From: Anaerolineales bacterium
Lineage (GTDB): Bacteria; Chloroflexota; Anaerolineae; Anaerolineales; UBA11579
Assembly (NCBI GenBank): GCA_026129335.1
Contig: JAHCIH010000005.1
Location: 1 to 64,000, forward strand
Length of the DNA: 64,000 bases
Direction of reading: 5' to 3'
This document shows, piece by piece, positions 59,322-64,000 of this stretch. Under the pieces are notes generated by a model, which saw nothing but the letters and a program-made list of their open reading frames with translations, did no database searches and had not been told where the DNA came from. How positions within the stretch are numbered: position 1 is the first letter of the stretch; each line of letters opens with the position of its first letter. Both the position numbers and the translations under genes were made by a program.

Positions 59322-61496
59322 CTATTGCAAGATGTTGAGCAGGTAGTAGAAGAAGCCGCCGAAGACCACCAGGGCGACCAGCAGCAGGTACTGCTGCACC
59401 TGGCCAGTCTGGATGTGGCGCAGGACGCGGCCCACGGTCTGGGTGATATCGGCGGTCTTGTCGGCCACCCCGTCGATCACGGGGATTTCGAACTTGTCGC
59501 GGAACAAGCCGCCCAGGGCCATGGCGCCGCGTGCGGCGCGGTGCAGCAGGCCGTCGATCACCTGGCCGTCCAGGAAGCGGTAGCTGAAGGCTTCGGAGAA
59601 GGCCTGCGAAGGCTTCACGAAAAGGCGCTCGTACAGTTCGTCGAAGTAGTATTTGTTCTCGAGCAAGTTGTAGATCGGGCCGAGCGCCTTGCGCAGCGGG
59701 TCGGTCTGGCCGGCGTTGCGGTAGACCAGGTAACCCAGGCCCAGGCCGCCCAGGGCAACCAGCACCGAGACCAGCAGCGGGACAATGTTGAAGTCCACCG
59801 CCGAAGGGTGCTCCAGCAGCGTGCTGCCCACGAAGTGGTGGAACCAGTTGGGCAGCAGGCCGCCGATGGCGGGGAAGTGCTCGGGGATGCCCACCCAGCC
59901 GGCAGCGATGGCGAACACGGAGAGGATCACCAGCGGCACAGTCATGGTGCGCACGTTTTCGCTAGCGTGCTCGGCGGCCTTGGTGCGCGGCTTGCCGAGG
60001 AAGGTCAGCGTGATCTGGCGGGCGGTGTAGAAAGCGGTGAGCAGCGCGGCCAGCGCCAACACGATGAAGACGCTCATGTGGCCGTGGGCGAAGGCGTCGG
60101 CGAGGATCTCGTCCTTGGACCAGAAGCCGGAAGTGAGCAGCGGGAAACCGGAAAGCGCCAGGCCGCCGATGAGGAAGGTCCAGAAAGTGACCGGCATTTT
60201 GTCCTTCAGGCCGCCCATGTTGAACATGTCCTGCGGGTCGGTGTCGTGGTCGCCGGTGTGCAGCACGCCGTGCTCCACGCCGTGGATCACCGAACCGGAG
60301 CCGAGGAAGAGCAGCGCCTTGAAGAAGGCGTGGGTCACCAGGTGGAAGGCGGCGGCCACGTAAGCGCCAATGCCCAAGGCAGCGATCATGTAGCCCAGCT
60401 GCGAAATGGTCGAGTAGGCCAGCACGCGCTTGATGTCGCGCTGGGCCACGGCGATGGTGGCGGCGAACAGCGCGGTGAAGGCGCCGATGAAGGCCATGAT
60501 GGTCATGGCCGCGGTCAGTTCGCCGTGGTGCCAGCCCGCCGAGAGCAGCGGGAACATGCGCAGCACCATGTACACGCCGGCCGAGACCATCGTGGCGGCG
60601 TGGATCATGGCGGAGACCGGCGTGGGGCCTTCCATCGCATCCGGCAGCCAGACGTGCAGCGGCCACTGGGCCGATTTGCCCACCGTGCCGATGAAGAGCA
60701 GGATGCCGATCAGCCCGGCCAGCGAGAGGCCGGCGATCAGGCTGGGCGTGTTGGCCAGCGTCTCCAGCACCGCGGCGTTGTAGAGGATCTCACGGAAGTT
60801 GAGCGTGCCAGTGGCCGAATACAGGGCCACGATGCCCAGCAGCATGAACACATCGCCGATGCGGGTGGTCATGAAAGCCTTCTTGGCCGCATCGCGGGCG
60901 GAGGGCTTGGCGTACCAGAAGCCGATCAGCAGGTAGGAACACAGGCCCATGATCTCCCAGCCGACGAAGAGGGTCAGCAGGTTGTCCGACACCACCAGGG
61001 TGTACATGCCGAAAGCAAACAAGGCGATGAAGGCGAAGAAGCGGGCGTACATCGGCTCGATGGAAGGCACCGTATGCCCGTGGTCCTTCGCCCCGTGCGG
61101 CGGCAGGCCGGGGTGGTCGTGGTCTCCCTTGGGTTGGCCGAAGTTGTGGTAGCCGATGCTATAGATGAAGATCATCAGCACCGTCCAGGCCACGAAGAAC
61201 AGCGTGACCGCGGACAGCGGGTCGATCAGCACGCCGATGGAGAAGAAGCCCTCGCCCAACGGCAGCCAGTTGACCGTCGAGGCGATGACGTGTTCGCCAA
61301 AGTGATCCACGCCCAGGGCGGTGAGGAAAACCAGGTTGCCCAGCAGCCAGGAGATGGCCACGGCGACCACACCCACTGTGTGGCTCAGCGCGTTGTTGCG
61401 GCGGGTGAAGAGCAGGATCAGGAAGAACGCCAGCAAAGGCGGGAGTGGGACAAGCCAGACGAGGCTCGCAGTGGGCATGCCGAAGGTTTCAATCAT
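59322..61496 (-). CDS. nuoL: NADH-quinone oxidoreductase subunit L
   Basis: NuoL is the distal proton pump with a long lateral helix. The 724-residue protein has VGWEIMGLCSYLLIGFW and WPLHVWLPDAMEGPTPVSA, then the C-terminal ENKYYFDELYERLFVKP segment preceding the lateral helix and last membrane helix. It is about 110 residues longer than E. coli NuoL. Part of the excess is a histidine-rich loop at about residues 118-141. It lies 9 nt after nuoK. Confidence 0.95.
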   Translation of the reverse strand: MIETFGMPTASLVWLVPLPPLLAFFLILLFTRRNNALSHTVGVVAVAISWLLGNLVFLTALGVDHFGEHVIASTVNWLPLGEGFFSIGVLIDPLSAVTLFFVAWTVLMIFIYSIGYHNFGQPKGDHDHPGLPPHGAKDHGHTVPSIEPMYARFFAFIALFAFGMYTLVVSDNLLTLFVGWEIMGLCSYLLIGFWYAKPSARDAAKKAFMTTRIGDVFMLLGIVALYSATGTLNFREILYNAAVLETLANTPSLIAGLSLAGLIGILLFIGTVGKSAQWPLHVWLPDAMEGPTPVSAMIHAATMVSAGVYMVLRMFPLLSAGWHHGELTAAMTIMAFIGAFTALFAATIAVAQRDIKRVLAYSTISQLGYMIAALGIGAYVAAAFHLVTHAFFKALLFLGSGSVIHGVEHGVLHTGDHDTDPQDMFNMGGLKDKMPVTFWTFLIGGLALSGFPLLTSGFWSKDEILADAFAHGHMSVFIVLALAALLTAFYTARQITLTFLGKPRTKAAEHASENVRTMTVPLVILSVFAIAAGWVGIPEHFPAIGGLLPNWFHHFVGSTLLEHPSAVDFNIVPLLVSVLVALGGLGLGYLVYRNAGQTDPLRKALGPIYNLLENKYYFDELYERLFVKPSQAFSEAFSYRFLDGQVIDGLLHRAARGAMALGGLFRDKFEIPVIDGVADKTADITQTVGRVLRHIQTGQVQQYLLLVALVVFGGFFYYLLNILQ

Positions 61497-61505
61497 TACA
61501 AGCGC

Positions 61506-61814
61506 CTACCACTTCATCAAATTGATTTCGTCGGCCGCAACCGTCTTGCGGCCGCGGTAAATGGAGATGATCAGCGCCAGGCCCACCGCCACCTCGGCGG
61601 CGGCCACGGCGAAAACCATGATGGCGAAGACCTGGCCGCCGATCTCAGCAGGGGCCAGGTAGCGCCAGAAGGCCACCAGGTTGATATTCACCGCGTTGAG
61701 CATCAGCTCCACGCTCATCAGGATGGCCACGGCGTTGCGGCGCGCCACGGCGCCGAAGAGGCCTAGAGCAAACAGGCCGGCGGCCAGATACAAGTACCAG
61801 GAAAGCGGGATCAT
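61506..61814 (-). CDS. nuoK: NADH-quinone oxidoreductase subunit K
   Basis: The 102-residue protein has three membrane helices with the two key glutamates, in SVELMLNAVNIN and in AAAEVAVGLALI. These belong to the proton path near the quinone arm. It is normally coupled with nuoJ, which ends 7 nt before it. Confidence 0.95.
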   Translation of the reverse strand: MIPLSWYLYLAAGLFALGLFGAVARRNAVAILMSVELMLNAVNINLVAFWRYLAPAEIGGQVFAIMVFAVAAAEVAVGLALIISIYRGRKTVAADEINLMKW

Positions 61815-61821
61815 AAAACGC

Positions 61822-62340
61822 CTACTCGTCCTTCTGCGGCGGGCGGGCCACTACGATCGCGCCGATCAGCGCGGCCAGCAGCAATACCGAAGCCACTTCA
61901 AAGGGGATCACATACCCTTGCGGCGAAACCAGGGCCACGCCCAACTCGGAGACCTCGTTCCAGTTGGCCGGCAGGGCGGGCGCGAGAGCGGCCGCCCCCG
62001 GCCACTGGCCCAGCATAATAATGAGGGCGAAGCCAAAGAGCGAGCAGAGCAGCAGGCCCCAGCCGAACACGCTGTTCATGCTGATCGCCTCGCCGGTCAC
62101 GTTGCCGCGGGTGAGCATCACCGCGAAGATCATCAGGATGGCGATGGCGCCGATGTACACGATGATCTGCACCACGGCCAGGAAGCCGGCATCCAGCAGC
62201 ACGAAGAGCACCGCCACCCCGAACAGCACCAGCACCAGGTAGAGCGCGGCGTGGATCAGGTTGGAGCGCGTCACCATCATGAATGCCGAAAAGAGGATGA
62301 CGAAGCCGATAAAAAGAAAAATGCCTTGTTCAACAGTCAT
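61822..62340 (-). CDS. nuoJ: NADH-quinone oxidoreductase subunit J
   Basis: The 172-residue protein has five membrane helices and the conserved VQIIVYIGAIAILMIFAVML with the pi-bulge region of NuoJ. It stands directly after nuoH; the expected nuoI between them is missing from this cluster. Confidence 0.94.
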   Translation of the reverse strand: MTVEQGIFLFIGFVILFSAFMMVTRSNLIHAALYLVLVLFGVAVLFVLLDAGFLAVVQIIVYIGAIAILMIFAVMLTRGNVTGEAISMNSVFGWGLLLCSLFGFALIIMLGQWPGAAALAPALPANWNEVSELGVALVSPQGYVIPFEVASVLLLAALIGAIVVARPPQKDE

Positions 62341-62367
62341 AAACCAAATTGCTCCTGGGGCGGCCGC

Positions 62368-63555
62368 CTAAGCCGGCTTGGCCACCGGGCGTTTCTTGAA
62401 CTTGGTGCGCTCTTTGGCCTGGCGGCGGGACATCAGCGTGCTGATCCAGTAGCCCAGGGCCAGCACCACCAGGTTGGCGCCCAGCAGCGCGGGCAGACGC
62501 AGCGCCGTGCCGGCAAAGATCTTGTCGAGCAGCGCGGTGAGGATCAACAGCGCCAGCGCCACCGGGGTGAGGAACTTCCAGTTGAAGGCCATCATGTGGT
62601 CGATGCGGATGCGAGGCAGCGTGCTGCGCACCCACATGACCACGAAGTAGCCCAGGAAGCCCTTGATCATCAGGTAGAACATACCCAGGATGGGGATTTC
62701 CTCGGCGCCCGGGCCGCGCCAGCCGCCCAGGAAGAGGATGGCGAAGAGCACGCCCACGGTGAAGGCATGCAGGAACTCAGCGGCGAAGAACATGCCGAAC
62801 TTCATGCCGGTGTATTCGGTGTGGTAGCCGGCGACCAGTTCCGATTCGGCCTCCAGCAGGTCGAAGGGCGTGCGCCCGATCTCAGCAATCGAAGAGACCA
62901 GGAAGATGATGCCGGCGGCAGGGGCCAGGAAGATGAACCAGGTATCCTGCACGGTGACCATCTGCACCATGCCCATGCCGCGGGCCAGCAGCACCGGGAT
63001 CATCATGGTCAGCAACATGGGCACCTCGTAGGAGATCAGCTGCGCCACGGCGCGGAAAGCGCCCAGCAGGGCGTATTTGTTGTTGGAGGACCAGCCGGCC
63101 ATCAGCACCGAGAGGATGCCGAACGAGCCGACCGCGGCGATGTAGAGCACACCCACGTTCAGGTCGGTGCCGATCCAGCCGGGGGCGAAGGGCACCACCG
63201 CCCAGATGAGCAGCACGGCGATCAGCGAGAGGATCGGAGCCAGATTGAAGATCAGCTTGTCGGCCTTCTCCGGCACCACGTCTTCTTTGGTGACCAGCTT
63301 GACCATGTCGGCGAAGGTCTGCAGCAGGCCGAAGGGGCCGGCGCGGTTGGGGCCGACGCGGTCCTGGAAGCGGGCGGCCACCTTGCGTTCCAGCCAGATC
63401 AGGAAGATGACCAGCAGCAGGCCGAAGGAGGCCACCGCCACCACGCTGATCAGCGTATAAATGAAGACAATCCAGCCCTCAGGCAGGTTGAGGCTGTGCA
63501 ACAGGTCCAAAATCAATTGGCCTATGACTGCGATCGGGTCTTGCCAAAACGACAT
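62368..63555 (-). CDS. nuoH: NADH-quinone oxidoreductase subunit H
   Basis: NuoH forms the membrane side of the quinone channel. The 395-residue protein has ERKVAARFQDRVGPNRAGPFG, EIGRTPFDLLEAESELVAGYHTEY and RIRIDHMMAFNWKFLTPVAL, all diagnostic. GGAGCTGACAG lies before the ATG. A terminator-like hairpin separates it from nuoA, see 63576-63615. Confidence 0.97.
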   Translation of the reverse strand: MSFWQDPIAVIGQLILDLLHSLNLPEGWIVFIYTLISVVAVASFGLLLVIFLIWLERKVAARFQDRVGPNRAGPFGLLQTFADMVKLVTKEDVVPEKADKLIFNLAPILSLIAVLLIWAVVPFAPGWIGTDLNVGVLYIAAVGSFGILSVLMAGWSSNNKYALLGAFRAVAQLISYEVPMLLTMMIPVLLARGMGMVQMVTVQDTWFIFLAPAAGIIFLVSSIAEIGRTPFDLLEAESELVAGYHTEYTGMKFGMFFAAEFLHAFTVGVLFAILFLGGWRGPGAEEIPILGMFYLMIKGFLGYFVVMWVRSTLPRIRIDHMMAFNWKFLTPVALALLILTALLDKIFAGTALRLPALLGANLVVLALGYWISTLMSRRQAKERTKFKKRPVAKPA

Positions 63556-63575
63556 TCTGTCAGCTCCTCGACAAC

Positions 63576-63615
63576 AAAAAAGAAGGCCGGGAGAACAGCT
63601 CCAGCCTTCTTTTTT
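63576..63615 (-). terminator. Strong hairpin between nuoA copy 2 and nuoH
   Basis: A 12-bp stem (63576-63587 with 63604-63615) with A-run and T-run ends, and an inner GGAG/CTCC stem, lies 4 nt after the nuoA stop and 20 nt before nuoH. On either strand it looks like a factor-independent terminator. No promoter fits between it and nuoH, so read-through or attenuation is needed for nuoH-N. Confidence 0.85.
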
Positions 63616-63618
63616 GAA

Positions 63619-63975
63619 TTAAGACCATTCCAAGGCGCCCTTGCGCCAGGCGTACAACAGCCCCCCACCCAGGATCAGGATAAAGATAATGCCTTCCACC
63701 ACGGCGAAGAGCGGCAGCATGTCGAAAGCCACCGCCCAGGGGAAGAGAAAAGCCACTTCGAGGTCGAAGATCAGGAACACCAGGGCGTAGATGTAGTACT
63801 GGACCTTGAACTGCACCCAGGTGTCGCCCACGGTTTCCATGCCGCACTCGTAGGTGTCCAGCTTGATCGTGTTGGGCTTGCTGGGGGCCAGGAAGCGGGC
63901 GGCCACAATCGGCAGCAAGGGGAAGACCCCGGCAATGGCTGCAAAAATCCCGACAAAAATCCAAGTGTTTTGCAT
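63619..63975 (-). CDS. nuoA: NADH-quinone oxidoreductase subunit A (copy 2)
   Basis: The 118-residue protein has three membrane helices, the motif YECGM in the first loop and ends in AWRKGALEWS. It is only moderately similar to the NuoA encoded at 2618-2974 apart from these motifs. CAGGGAAA precedes ATG 63975, 25 nt from the window edge, so further nuo genes may lie to the right. Confidence 0.95.
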   Translation of the reverse strand: MQNTWIFVGIFAAIAGVFPLLPIVAARFLAPSKPNTIKLDTYECGMETVGDTWVQFKVQYYIYALVFLIFDLEVAFLFPWAVAFDMLPLFAVVEGIIFILILGGGLLYAWRKGALEWS

Positions 63976-64000
63976 GATTTCCCTGTCAGCTACAAAAGTT

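Noticed and set aside
57888-61766. Plus-strand open frame of 1292 codons
   Set aside because: It is antisense to nuoL and nuoM, rich in Gln, His, Glu and Gly, with no domain. Long open antisense frames are expected in GC-rich genes with strong codon bias.

Overview
The window is a GC-rich bacterial chromosome segment that looks like an uncultured member of the Chloroflexota, probably class Anaerolineae. This rests on overall gene content: a split complex I with a second NuoM, an ATP synthase b subunit fused to a delta domain, a LysW-like carrier, a GT35 phosphorylase with a DUF3417 front end and a UPF0316 protein. The assignment is inference; no rRNA or tRNA gene was seen.

Layout. 1-2974 (minus): nuoABCDE, cut by the left edge, behind a clear sigma70 promoter. 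3162-8260: a two-domain oxidoreductase, a GT-C-like membrane protein and an M29 aminopeptidase. 8387-11094: UPF0316 protein and glycogen phosphorylase. 11225-14731: dnaG-rpoD, closed by a terminator. 14915-20532 (minus): a compact run of ssb, DUF3467, a translin-like protein, a membrane Cas4-like nuclease split by a frameshift, nadK, a B-box membrane protein, recN and a LysW-like carrier. 20835-24909: a large surface protein (Ig-like, LysM) with an AT-rich tip, followed by two membrane proteins; it resembles a toxin with immunity genes. 25047-29433: a persulfide/sulfite oxidation operon next to an Rrf2 regulator. 29980-35117: RNA helicase, lipoprotein, panD, an AT-rich orphan, an SDR threonine dehydrogenase and lexA with an SOS box in its own promoter. 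35196-42249: an ATP-grasp enzyme, a PglC-like phosphoglycosyltransferase, E1 alpha and E1 beta of a 2-oxoacid dehydrogenase, a lipoyl-E3BD-NeuD acyltransferase fusion, an orphan DNA methyltransferase, an O-methyltransferase and a HEAT-like protein. 42349-45087: rpsO-pnp. 45238-52284: a winged-helix regulator, a glycosidase lipoprotein, a DHFR-like protein, a PGN_0703-type nuclease between direct composite repeats, murE and a cupin. 52395-54759 (minus): F0 part of ATP synthase (atpI/Z-B-E-F/delta fusion), promoter and terminator both visible, no F1 genes. 54812-63975 (minus): nuoA-H-J-K-L-M-M-N.

The best candidate for an undescribed system is 36191-39864. E1 alpha and E1 beta are followed by a protein in which the catalytic domain of E2 is replaced by a NeuD/PglD sugar acyltransferase, next to a PglC-like enzyme. 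The simplest reading is direct passage of an acyl group, made by oxidative decarboxylation, from lipoyl-lysine to a sugar. Second is the AT-rich toxin-like cassette at about 23000-24480. A window-wide feature is a TANNNT -10 box placed 6-9 nt before many start codons, which suggests frequent leaderless transcripts.
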